Below, piece by piece: positions 14,882 to 21,637 of a DNA stretch of 23,568 bases. The notes under the pieces were generated by a model. The model worked only from the letters and a program-made list of their open reading frames with translations, made no database searches and had not been told where the DNA came from. The translations under genes were made by a program, and so were the position numbers. Source of the DNA: a virus; the IMG/VR virus record IMGVR_UViG_3300020162_000965, positions 1-23,568 of that record. One strand, given 5' to 3'. The stretch's first letter is position 1, and the number at the start of each line of letters is the position of its first letter.

Positions 14882-15124
14882 ATGAAAAGAATTCTTAGAT
14901 TTACAGCATCATGGTGTGGTCCATGTAAAGCATTAGCAAAAAACTTAGAAGTTGCTAATTTGACATTTCCAGTTGAAGTTGTTGATATTGATATTCAGTC
15001 AGATATTGCAACTGATTTTGGCATCCGTAGTGTACCAACTTTAGTATTGATGGACGGCAATACTGAGGTAAAAAGACTTGTTGGTTCAAAGACGGTTAAC
15101 GAATTACAAGAGTGGGCAGTATGA
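14882..15124 (+). CDS. Short thioredoxin
   Basis: This 80-residue thioredoxin has the active site WCGPCK (Cys12, Cys15) and the cis-proline segment SVPTL. It is shorter than cellular thioredoxins (about 105 residues), as is common for phage redoxins. I place the start at 14882, preceded by AAGGA (14873-14877); an in-frame ATG at 14843 lies inside the Fe-S carrier gene. It is coupled to nrdB by an ATGA overlap and is the likely electron donor to the CIAC tail of NrdA. Confidence 0.93.
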   Translation: MKRILRFTASWCGPCKALAKNLEVANLTFPVEVVDIDIQSDIATDFGIRSVPTLVLMDGNTEVKRLVGSKTVNELQEWAV

Positions 15125-16107
15125 TTAAAAAGACAGATACAAAACTAACAGAAGAAAGAAGTTATTTCAAACCTTTTAACTATGCATGGGCTTATGATGC
15201 ATGGTTGAAACATGAACAATCACATTGGCTTCATACAGAAGTACCAATGCATGAAGATATTAAAGATTGGAAGAAAGTTTTAACTAAAGAAGAAAAACAA
15301 TTTCTAACACACATCTTCCGTTTCTTTACACAAGGTGATATTGACGTTGCTGGTGGTTATGTTAAGAATTATCTTCCTCATTTTCCACAACCAGAGATTC
15401 GTATGATGTTGATGGGTTTCGCAGCTCGTGAAGCATTACACGTTGCAGCATACTCACATTTGATTGAAACTCTTGGCCTACCAGAAGCAACATACAATCA
15501 ATTCTTAGATTATCAAGAAATGAAAGACAAACACGATTATGTGTTGGACATTTCTAATGCAAATGGAGATGCTGCTTCAACTGCAACTCACATCGCCGTG
15601 TTCAGTGCTTTTACTGAAGGGATGCAGTTGTTCAGCAGCTTCATTATGTTGTTGAATTTTCCACGTACCGGTAAGATGAAAGGTATGGGACAAATCGTTA
15701 CTTGGTCTATTGTTGATGAAACTATGCACGCTGAGAATATGATTAAATTATTCCGCACATACATAGAAGAAAACAAAGATATTTGGAATGACGAACTCAA
15801 ATCAAGAATCTACACCATTGCAGAAAAGATGGTTGAACTGGAAGATAAGTTTATTGACCTCGCCTTTTCTATGGGCGCTATGGACGGTCTTTCTAGTGAA
15901 GATGTTAAAAAGTATATTCGTTATATTGCTGATAGGCGCCTTATATCTCTTGGTCTTAAAGGTATTTTTAAAGTGAAAAAGAATCCATTACCTTGGGTAG
16001 AGGAAATGATTAACGCACCAACACATACAAACTTCTTTGAGAATCGTGCCACTGACTATGCTAAGGGTGCATTGTCTGGAGATTGGGGTGATGTTTGGGC
16101 TAACTAA
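15121..16107 (+). CDS. nrdB: Ribonucleotide reductase small subunit, diiron-tyrosyl radical type
   Basis: This 328-residue subunit holds the radical cofactor. By alignment with E. coli NrdB I see all metal ligands: Asp in QGDIDV, Glu and His in REALHVAAY, Glu in FTEGMQ, Glu and His in DETMHAEN. The radical Tyr is present four residues after the first His (HVAAY), so it is a classical tyrosyl-radical enzyme. The C-terminus (SGDWGDVWAN) would dock on NrdA. I use ATG 15121 (ATGA overlap with thioredoxin) rather than the in-frame GTG at 15112. It ends 11 bases before the zinc-ribbon gene. Confidence 0.95.
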   Translation: MIKKTDTKLTEERSYFKPFNYAWAYDAWLKHEQSHWLHTEVPMHEDIKDWKKVLTKEEKQFLTHIFRFFTQGDIDVAGGYVKNYLPHFPQPEIRMMLMGFAAREALHVAAYSHLIETLGLPEATYNQFLDYQEMKDKHDYVLDISNANGDAASTATHIAVFSAFTEGMQLFSSFIMLLNFPRTGKMKGMGQIVTWSIVDETMHAENMIKLFRTYIEENKDIWNDELKSRIYTIAEKMVELEDKFIDLAFSMGAMDGLSSEDVKKYIRYIADRRLISLGLKGIFKVKKNPLPWVEEMINAPTHTNFFENRATDYAKGALSGDWGDVWAN

Positions 16108-16118
16108 AAGGAAACACA

Positions 16119-16310
16119 ATGTCAACAAAAACAATAACAGCGGAGTGTAGTAACTGTGAATCCAGTTACGATATAATTTATATGGAAGAATTAGTTTCAG
16201 AAGAATTACCAGAATTTTGTCCGTTTTGCGGCGAACCAATTGATACGTTGTCCGAAGAAGAATATATAGAGGACGATGAACTCAATGATGATGAAAAATG
16301 GGACAACTAA
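16119..16310 (+). CDS. Small zinc-ribbon protein with acidic tail
   Basis: This 63-residue protein has two CxxC knuckles (CSNC and CPFC, about 24 residues apart), so it probably binds one zinc. The C-terminal third is strongly acidic (EEEYIEDDELNDDEKWDN). Similar proteins are common in T4-like aquatic phages. The acidic tail could mimic DNA or contact a basic protein, but nothing shows the partner. The start is preceded by AAAGGAAA (16107-16114). It overlaps the next gene by 13 bases. Confidence 0.8.
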   Translation: MSTKTITAECSNCESSYDIIYMEELVSEELPEFCPFCGEPIDTLSEEEYIEDDELNDDEKWDN

Positions 16311-16714
16311 ATTGGTTATACAATGATACAGATTTTACAGAAGAATTAATTGGTGATAATTATGGTTTTGTTTACCGGATTACCAACACGGTAGATGGTA
16401 GACAATACATTGGTAAGAAATTCTTTTACACATCCAAAACAAGACAAGTTAAAGGTAAGAAGAAACGTTTCAAAATTTCTTCGGACTGGCAAACTTACTA
16501 CGGTTCTAGTGACATTTTACAAAAAGATGTTATACTACACGGTCAAGATAACTTTAAAAGAGAAATCATCCACTTATGCAAAAGCAAAGGTGAATGTGGT
16601 TATCTTGAAGCAAAAGAACAGTTTGTGAATGGTGTGTTAGAAAGTGATAAGTATTACAATAGCTGGATTATGGTTAGAGTAAGAAAATCACATATCAAAG
16701 GATTACAATGTTAG
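16298..16714 (+). CDS. GIY-YIG-type endonuclease, probable Seg/homing-like
   Basis: This 138-residue protein contains YGFVYRITNTVDGRQYIGKK (about 23-42), a GIY-YIG core in which the paired tyrosines and the spacing are kept although GIY reads FVY. SSDWQTYYGSS (about 66-76) and EAKEQFV (catalytic Glu candidate) follow. Free-standing GIY-YIG nucleases of T4-like phages (Seg proteins) often act as mobile genes that spread by cutting related genomes. No separate DNA-binding module is evident. It overlaps both neighbours, by 13 and 7 bases, so it is well integrated rather than freshly inserted. Confidence 0.82.
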   Translation: MGQLNWLYNDTDFTEELIGDNYGFVYRITNTVDGRQYIGKKFFYTSKTRQVKGKKKRFKISSDWQTYYGSSDILQKDVILHGQDNFKREIIHLCKSKGECGYLEAKEQFVNGVLESDKYYNSWIMVRVRKSHIKGLQC

Positions 16715-17043
16715 AGTATTTTAAAGACATGACAGATTATGATGTTTTGTTTTGGTTACCAACAGAGAGAGAAGATGTTATGAAGGTTGAAAGTTGTAAG
16801 TATAAAAAACCAGGCGAACAAATTGGTGGAAATGAATTAGGTCCCGAATATCACATTGTAGTATTTAAGTTTGATTCTGAAACTGGCACATATGACCATG
16901 ACAGATGGGATGCCATTTTGACGGATCCTAGGGTTTATGTTTCTGGATTAATTCCACAAAATTGGTATGGATTGGTGGCCAGAAAAACCACCGAATCGAA
17001 GGAATTTGTTGATGACATACTTGACAAGATTATAGCAATCTGA
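16708..17043 (+). CDS. Hypothetical protein
   Basis: I do not recognise this 111-residue protein. It is acidic with mixed alpha/beta character, aromatic-rich segments (VLFWLPTERED, IPQNWYGLVARKT) and no signal peptide, membrane helix or catalytic motif. It overlaps the GIY-YIG gene by seven bases, and its last codons contain the -35 element of the promoter for RNase H. Confidence 0.75.
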   Translation: MLEYFKDMTDYDVLFWLPTEREDVMKVESCKYKKPGEQIGGNELGPEYHIVVFKFDSETGTYDHDRWDAILTDPRVYVSGLIPQNWYGLVARKTTESKEFVDDILDKIIAI

Positions 17044-17049
17044 TACAAT
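17021..17049 (+). promoter_or_regulatory. Sigma70-type promoter before RNase H
   Basis: TTGACA (17021-17026), a 17-base spacer and TACAAT (17044-17049) give a near-consensus promoter. The -35 lies inside the end of the preceding gene, and the -10 begins one base after its stop. The leader to the ATG at 17081 is about 25 bases. Confidence 0.85.
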
Positions 17050-17080
17050 GTCACTTTATTGAAACTATTGAAAGTTTATT

Positions 17081-17938
17081 ATGATTCTCGTTGACCTTAA
17101 CCAGGTTTTGTTAGCTGGTCTAATGGCACAAATTTCCAACCAGAAAAATGTAAAGTTGGAAGAAAGTCTTATCAGACATATGATCCTGAATATCATCAGG
17201 AGTCACCTAAAGAACTTCCGCAAAGAATATGGCGAAGTTGTGTTGTGTTCTGACAACCGTAAGTACTGGCGCAAGGAATTCTTTCCTTTCTACAAAGCTG
17301 GTCGTAAAAAATCCCGTAAAAATTCAGACTTGGATTGGCACCTTATCTTTGATATGCTTGCCAAGTTTAAGGTCGAACTCAAAGAAAATTTCCCATACAA
17401 AGTTATTGATGTTGAAGGTGCGGAAGCCGATGATATTATTGGTACACTTGTTCCCCGTCATATCATGCATGAAAACATCCTGATTATTTCCAGTGATGGA
17501 GATTTCTTGCAATTACAGATGTATAATGGTCGTAGTAATTACACCATTAAACAATACAATCCAACACAGAAGAAATTTCTCATTTCAGAAAACCCTATGG
17601 AAGAACTGAAACAGAAGATTATCAATGGTGATAAAGGTGATGGCATTCCAAACATTCTTTCACCAAGTGATACCTTTGTCCGTGAAATCCGACAAAAGGT
17701 AATGACAGAAGCCAAACTTACCAAATTCATGTCGGAACATTATACTGAATATGATGAAACTGCTAAAATTGGTTTCTCACGAAATCAGACATTGATTGAC
17801 CTGCGTAATATACCAGGTGATATACAGTCTAAAATTATAAATACTTATGAAGAAACAGTACCAGTTAAAGGAAAATTACTGGATTATTTTATTGCAAACA
17901 AACTTTTTAATTTGATGGAAGTAATTGAGGAATTTTAA
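17081..17938 (+). CDS. rnh: RNase H / 5'-3' exonuclease, T4 Rnh-like
   Basis: This 285-residue flap nuclease would remove RNA primers and adjacent DNA from Okazaki fragments, complementing the primase. It belongs to the T4 RNase H/FEN family. Acidic metal-site residues are visible: Asp5 (VDLNQ), Asp58 (CSDNR), EGAEADDIIGT (112-121), ISSDGDFLQL (136-145) and GDKGDGIP (183-190). LSPSDTFV after the GDKGDG loop is typical of T4-type members. The length is close to T4 Rnh (about 305). Its stop and the next start overlap as TAATG. It has its own sigma70-type promoter. Confidence 0.95.
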   Translation: MILVDLNQVLLAGLMAQISNQKNVKLEESLIRHMILNIIRSHLKNFRKEYGEVVLCSDNRKYWRKEFFPFYKAGRKKSRKNSDLDWHLIFDMLAKFKVELKENFPYKVIDVEGAEADDIIGTLVPRHIMHENILIISSDGDFLQLQMYNGRSNYTIKQYNPTQKKFLISENPMEELKQKIINGDKGDGIPNILSPSDTFVREIRQKVMTEAKLTKFMSEHYTEYDETAKIGFSRNQTLIDLRNIPGDIQSKIINTYEETVPVKGKLLDYFIANKLFNLMEVIEEF

Positions 17939-18363
17939 TGAAAAGCTTATATGAAGTATTTGATGAATTTGAAGAAGCAAATAACAAAAAGCAACGGATG
18001 GATATAATTCAAAAGAATCTATCCAGTACTCTCGTAAAAGTTTTAGAGATGGCTTATCATCCAAATATTCAGTGGAAGGTAAAAGAGTTACCACACAATT
18101 ATAGATTGCCAACGGACACTTTACCCGGAATAACTTATGATAGTTTGGATGCACAACTGCGCCGAATGTATGTATTCAGTGAAGGTAATCTAACAGCAGA
18201 GAAATTAACACCAAAAAGACGGGAAGAATTGTTGTCACAAATCCTGGACGCTATTGAACCCCGTGAAGCAGAAATCATTTTGGGTATTTTACAAAAAGAT
18301 TTAGGTGTTAAAGGCCTTGATTACAAATTTGTCAAAGAAGCCTTTCCAAATCTATTACCATAA
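17938..18363 (+). CDS. Conserved T4-like phage protein (DUF6433-like)
   Basis: This 141-residue helical protein has signatures I recognise from a family I believe is DUF6433: MKSLYEVFDEFEEA at the N-terminus, PTDTLPGITYDSL, LTPKRREELLSQILD, EPREAEIILGI and GLDYKFVKEAFPNLLP at the C-terminus. It is very conserved in T4-like aquatic phages, next to replication genes, but its function is unknown. The position after rnh recalls T4, where small replication accessory genes follow rnh, but no loader or helicase motif is visible. Confidence 0.83.
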   Translation: MKSLYEVFDEFEEANNKKQRMDIIQKNLSSTLVKVLEMAYHPNIQWKVKELPHNYRLPTDTLPGITYDSLDAQLRRMYVFSEGNLTAEKLTPKRREELLSQILDAIEPREAEIILGILQKDLGVKGLDYKFVKEAFPNLLP

Positions 18364-18378
18364 CTACAGGAGTATTAA

Positions 18379-18561
18379 GTGTCAAAATTTGTGGCCAAGT
18401 TTCGCAAGAATGATTATGATGATGATTTTTCACCCAAGCGCAATCGCCGTAGGGATGAAAAAATTGAAAAAAGGAAGATTAAACATAATTACGATGATTA
18501 TGATTATGACGCAGGTTATGGATCATTAAAAAGAAGCAATAAAGCACGAAAAAGTTACTAA
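18379..18561 (+). CDS. Small charged protein, GTG start
   Basis: This 60-residue protein starts at GTG 18379, supported by AGGAG (18367-18371) at seven-base spacing. It is made mostly of Lys, Arg, Asp and Tyr with no hydrophobic core: KFRKNDYDDDF, RRDEKIEKRKIK, DDYDYDAGYG. It is probably disordered and may bind nucleic acid. I recall similar small proteins in related phages but no function. It is the last gene of its unit before a palindrome and a new promoter. Confidence 0.7.
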   Translation: MSKFVAKFRKNDYDDDFSPKRNRRRDEKIEKRKIKHNYDDYDYDAGYGSLKRSNKARKSY

Positions 18562-18579
18562 TGTTGTATTCCTACAACA
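18562..18579 (+). other. Palindrome upstream of the promoter at 18584
   Basis: TGTTGTA (18562-18568) pairs perfectly with TACAACA (18573-18579) around TTCC. No T-run follows, so it is a poor terminator. It lies four bases before the -35 element at 18584, a position suited to an operator or activator site. Confidence 0.5.
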
Positions 18580-18583
18580 CGGC

Positions 18584-18612
18584 TTGACATTTGATTGTAA
18601 AACGAGTATAAT
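18584..18612 (+). promoter_or_regulatory. Consensus sigma70-type promoter
   Basis: TTGACA (18584-18589), a 17-base spacer and a perfect TATAAT (18607-18612) make the strongest host-type promoter in the window. It is followed by GGAG (18625-18628) and ATG at 18636. Confidence 0.92.
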
Positions 18613-18635
18613 TCATATTCGTTTGGAGTAATATT

Positions 18636-18974
18636 ATGATGTTTCATGTGAATCTACGCAAGTCAAAGCAAAAAAATGTGACAAAAGCCGCTCGTGAGCA
18701 ATATGAGCAGTGGTTGGCTTCGCACCAAAAACCCATAATCAAAAAACTACATACTCCAAACACCCAATTATCAGGATATTCTTTGTCGGCGCCTCCGGGT
18801 CGTGAAACAAAACACTATCCGTCATTGGACACAGGCTTAGGCACTGCTACAAAAGCAGCTCCTAAGATTTACACAGGCACAAAGGTGATGGGAATTGCAA
18901 CAATGCACAAATCAAACGCTGTACCTGTCTTTAACAGTGAAGAAGCTGTAGAAATTTCAAGCATGAGGCGATAA
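18636..18974 (+). CDS. Conserved phage protein of unknown function
   Basis: This 112-residue basic protein has GYSLSAPPGRETKHYPSLDT, a TATKAAPKIYTGTKVMGI segment, and MHKSNAVPVFNSEEAVEISS near the C-terminus. I recognise it as very widespread in phages of several types, not only T4-like ones, with no known function. GGAG lies seven bases before ATG 18636. It is the first gene after the strongest promoter, which argues for early, abundant expression and perhaps a host-takeover role; that is inference. Confidence 0.83.
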   Translation: MMFHVNLRKSKQKNVTKAAREQYEQWLASHQKPIIKKLHTPNTQLSGYSLSAPPGRETKHYPSLDTGLGTATKAAPKIYTGTKVMGIATMHKSNAVPVFNSEEAVEISSMRR

Positions 18975-18975
18975 A

Positions 18976-19146
18976 ATGAGTAAAAAAATGAGTTTCGTAG
19001 TAAAACTAGAACGTCCTGTGTGTCGTACACCGATTAAACCGGTACAAGAACACAAAAATGTCGCAAAATATGACCGCAAAAACGCTAAAAAAGCGATTAT
19101 GTCGTCTTTTTCTGAGCTAGGAGACAAAAATGTCGCAAAATACTGA
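18976..19146 (+). CDS. Small basic protein (56 residues), unknown
   Basis: Direct translation from ATG 18976 gives 56 residues starting MSKKMSFVVKLERPVC and ending DKNVAKY. It begins one base after the preceding stop, and a second in-frame ATG (18988) is possible. The product is basic and contains KNVAKY twice (from the 19-base direct repeat at 19052 and 19124). No family is recognised. Its 3' end overlaps the next start by 17 bases in another frame. Confidence 0.6.
   Translation: MSKKMSFVVKLERPVCRTPIKPVQEHKNVAKYDRKNAKKAIMSSFSELGDKNVAKY
19052..19142 (+). repeat. 19-base direct repeat spanning a translation start
   Basis: ACAAAAATGTCGCAAAATA occurs at 19052-19070 and again at 19124-19142, exactly 72 bases apart. 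The second copy carries the ATG of the 52-residue gene at 19130. The first carries an ATG in the equivalent position (19058) that opens only a 20-codon frame (MSQNMTAK, stop at 19118-19120). Confidence 0.85.
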
Positions 19147-19288
19147 GACAATGGTGCCAGCAGACTTGGTTTGTGACAGCCTTGAGCCTTGGCAACGATT
19201 GGAAAATGTCATAAAAATGTGGGCTGCACAAACAGGATACGAAAATGACCAAGATTGGTACAAGAAAATGAAAGAATACTATGAATAA
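19130..19288 (+). CDS. Small acidic protein (52 residues), unknown
   Basis: Direct translation from ATG 19130 gives 52 residues beginning MSQNTETMVPADLVCDSLEP and ending MKEYYE. AGGAG (19119-19123) lies at good spacing, better than for most neighbours, which makes the gene convincing despite its size. It is Trp/Tyr-rich at the C-terminus (WAAQTGYENDQDWYKKMKEY). Unrecognised. It overlaps the previous gene by 17 bases and the following AbrB-like gene by 8. Confidence 0.7.
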   Translation: MSQNTETMVPADLVCDSLEPWQRLENVIKMWAAQTGYENDQDWYKKMKEYYE

Positions 19289-19463
19289 AGTATACAATTA
19301 CGAAGAATTGTTTCAGAATATTCCTGGAGACCCAGATAATTTCCTTTTCACCATTCCTCCAGAGATGCTGGAGGAAACTGGATGGAAAGAAGGTGATACA
19401 CTAAAAATATCCGCAGAAAATGGATCAATAGTGTTGTCAAAAAAAGACACCACCGTAACATAA
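19281..19463 (+). CDS. AbrB/SpoVT-like small DNA-binding protein
   Basis: This 60-residue protein has the swapped-hairpin AbrB pattern: FLFTIPPEMLEETGWKEGDT followed by LKISAENGSIVLSKK. Members bind DNA as dimers, either as transcription regulators or as antitoxins; no toxin gene is adjacent. A family member with the same N-terminus (KVYNYEELFQNIPGDPDN) occurs in related phages next to the CobT-like gene. Its stop lies two bases before the promoter of that gene, which contains an inverted repeat, so it could regulate it; this is untested. Confidence 0.82.
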   Translation: MNKVYNYEELFQNIPGDPDNFLFTIPPEMLEETGWKEGDTLKISAENGSIVLSKKDTTVT

Positions 19464-19465
19464 AT

Positions 19466-19495
19466 TTGACAATGTAACATGACTAATGTTACAAT
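19466..19495 (+). promoter_or_regulatory. Sigma70-type promoter before the CobT-like gene
   Basis: TTGACA (19466-19471), an 18-base spacer and TACAAT (19490-19495) form a near-consensus promoter. The spacer and part of the -10 are occupied by a perfect inverted repeat. The ribosome site is AAGGAA at 19509-19514, before ATG 19521. Confidence 0.83.
19473..19493 (+). promoter_or_regulatory. Inverted repeat inside the promoter, operator candidate
   Basis: TGTAACAT (19473-19480) and ATGTTACA (19486-19493) are perfect inverted repeats with a five-base centre (GACTA). They fill the -35/-10 spacer and overlap the -10. GTAACAT also occurs at 19455-19461, and GTAACATG again at the start codon (19516-19523). 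A dimeric regulator bound here would block polymerase. Confidence 0.6.
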
Positions 19496-19520
19496 AGAGT
19501 TATATTGTTAAGGAAGTAAC

Positions 19521-21629
19521 ATGGAATTAATTGACTCAAAATCACTCTTAGCCAAACTAATGGCCACAGAAAACCTGACCATTGAACACCGTAATGTTCG
19601 CACAGCATCCTTTGATGTTAAGAACCGTGTTTTGGTTATCCCTACACTAGATAAAAATTTATCGGCCGCATTATATGACCTTTTTACAGGTCACGAAGTT
19701 GGCCATGCTCTGTACACTCCAATGGACGGAATGATTGAAGCAAAAATACAAAAAGTTAATAAAGATATTGCCAATGTGGTTGAAGATTGCCGTATTGAAC
19801 GTAAAATCAAAAACAAATATCCAGGTTTAAGATTGCCTTTTCTTAAAGCCTATCGGGAATTGATTGAAAAAGATTTCTTTGCCACCAAAGGCAAAAACCT
19901 GAATCTTATGAATTTCTTGGACCGCCTTAACCTTTATACAAAAGGTGGCGTATCTTTGGGTATTAAATTTGATGATGTTGAACGTGGTCTGTTGAATGAT
20001 GTTGAAGCAACAGAAACCTATGATGACGTAATTGAAGTTTCCAAACGTATTGCAAAATATATGCAAGAACAGTTAGAGGAACAAAAAGCCAAAGACAAAG
20101 AAAAGTCACTTGAAGAAAATGAAGATGATGACGATGACTTTGACTATCAAAGTGAATTAGAGGAAATTGATGTTGGTGATAAATCACAATCAAAACCTAA
20201 TTCTTCTATTGAAGATGGTGATGGTGAAGATTCTGATAGTGACGAAGATACTGATTTTGGTGATTCGGATATTGGTGATGAAAACCTGAAAGATTCACAA
20301 AGCGATCCAGAAATTCGTTCATTTACCGATGAAGCCTTCCGTGAGAATGAAAGTAGATTGTTTGAATTTGGTGAGGATTATACTTATGCCAATATTCCAA
20401 AAATGGAAATTGACAAAGTAATCTATGATTACAAGCCTTTGTGGAAACGTTACAAAGAAGAAGATGATTATCTTTCTGTAAAACCAGAAATATATTTACA
20501 GATTCGCCGTGAATCAAATAAAGTGGTTTCTTATCTTGTCAAAGAATTTGAAATGCGTAAGAATGCCGACCAACTGAAACGAGCCAGCACTGCAAAAACT
20601 GGTGACTTGGATATGAAGAAACTTTTCTCATATGGTTTCAGTGAAGATATTTTTAAGAAAGTTACGGTTGTTCCTGGTGGTAAATCACATGGACTTGTAT
20701 TATTCTTGGATTGGTCTGGTTCAATGACTGAACACATTTCCAACACTATGAAACAATTGCTTAATCTTACACTATTTTGTAAGAAAGTAAATATTCCTTT
20801 TGAAGTTTATACTTTTGTAGAGGACATTGATTCACAATTCAATTACTACGTCAAACCTAAAAAAGGCGATTTAGCTGCAAAGAAATTTGGCCTCTGTAAT
20901 ATTCTTTCAAGTAGAATGTCAGCTGCTGAATTTACTTATGCTGGTTCTGCTCTTGTGTCAATGTGTGGTTGTGGTCCGACTGGTAGAAAAACCAGAACAC
21001 CATACTGGATGACCATGTCAGGTACTCCATTGAATGAAGCAGTTATTGCTGCCATGGAAATTATTCCACACTTTCAAAAGAAATACAAGTTACAAATTGT
21101 GAACACTGTATTTCTGACAGATGGTGAGGGAGCTCCACTTTATGAAGTCTATACAGATGATGAAGGTCACATTGAGTATCATTCACGCTACAATAGAAAA
21201 AATCTTGTGATTCGTGACCCAGTTACCAAAGAACAAGAGATACTAAGACCAAATTCAATTTCATTTAATCAAACAAGTGCTTTGATTCGTTTGTTGAAGA
21301 AACGTACAAATTCAAACATCATTGGTTTCTATGTATTGAACGTCAGAGAACTTAATGGTTCTGCTGGCAATATGTTCTTTCCTGATTACAATGAAAGATA
21401 TAAAGTCAAAGAACAATTTAGAAAAGATAAATTCTTTGTGGTTCAAAACACTGGATTCGATGAGTATTATTTGCTCCGGTCAAACGGCCTAGATACTGAT
21501 GAAGATGCAACATTTGAGGTTAAAGAAAATGCCACTAAACGTGGTATTGTCTCCGCATTTTCTAAGTATGCTGGTAACCGAATTAACAATCGTGTTATTC
21601 TGAACCGATTTATCAATTTAATTACATAG
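19521..21629 (+). CDS. cobT: CobT-like VWA protein with zinc-peptidase-like motif
   Basis: This 702-residue protein has three regions. The N-terminal region carries FTGHEVGHALYTP (HExxH-type motif, His58-Glu59, His62) and VVEDCRIERK (85-95), giving a plausible third ligand. An acidic, Asp/Glu/Ser-rich linker covers about 190-270. The C-terminal VWA domain has a full MIDAS: DWSGS (397-401), Thr502 in SGTPLNE and Asp534 in FLTDGEG. The annotation derives from the CobT subunit of aerobic cobaltochelatase, which works with the AAA+ ATPase CobS. T4-like aquatic phages often carry a CobS/CobT pair of unknown role, and no other cobalamin gene is visible here. CobS is not within this window. A chaperone- or protease-like remodelling role fits the motifs as well as metal chelation. 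Confidence 0.88.
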   Translation: MELIDSKSLLAKLMATENLTIEHRNVRTASFDVKNRVLVIPTLDKNLSAALYDLFTGHEVGHALYTPMDGMIEAKIQKVNKDIANVVEDCRIERKIKNKYPGLRLPFLKAYRELIEKDFFATKGKNLNLMNFLDRLNLYTKGGVSLGIKFDDVERGLLNDVEATETYDDVIEVSKRIAKYMQEQLEEQKAKDKEKSLEENEDDDDDFDYQSELEEIDVGDKSQSKPNSSIEDGDGEDSDSDEDTDFGDSDIGDENLKDSQSDPEIRSFTDEAFRENESRLFEFGEDYTYANIPKMEIDKVIYDYKPLWKRYKEEDDYLSVKPEIYLQIRRESNKVVSYLVKEFEMRKNADQLKRASTAKTGDLDMKKLFSYGFSEDIFKKVTVVPGGKSHGLVLFLDWSGSMTEHISNTMKQLLNLTLFCKKVNIPFEVYTFVEDIDSQFNYYVKPKKGDLAAKKFGLCNILSSRMSAAEFTYAGSALVSMCGCGPTGRKTRTPYWMTMSGTPLNEAVIAAMEIIPHFQKKYKLQIVNTVFLTDGEGAPLYEVYTDDEGHIEYHSRYNRKNLVIRDPVTKEQEILRPNSISFNQTSALIRLLKKRTNSNIIGFYVLNVRELNGSAGNMFFPDYNERYKVKEQFRKDKFFVVQNTGFDEYYLLRSNGLDTDEDATFEVKENATKRGIVSAFSKYAGNRINNRVILNRFINLIT

Positions 21630-21637
21630 GAGTTTAA

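Noticed and set aside
15112-15120. GTG start for nrdB
   Set aside because: ATG 15121 gives the usual ATGA coupling with thioredoxin; the three extra residues have no support.
17836-17843. TATAAATA, perfect T4 late promoter octamer inside rnh
   Set aside because: It encodes part of IINTYEE within the coding sequence and is followed by a replication-type gene about 95 bases away. Late use is possible but a chance match in AT-rich DNA is as likely.
17938-17967. MKSLYEVFDE as a capsid-targeting leader
   Set aside because: Residue 8 is Phe, so the (I/L)-x-E cleavage site is absent, and the family belongs with replication genes.
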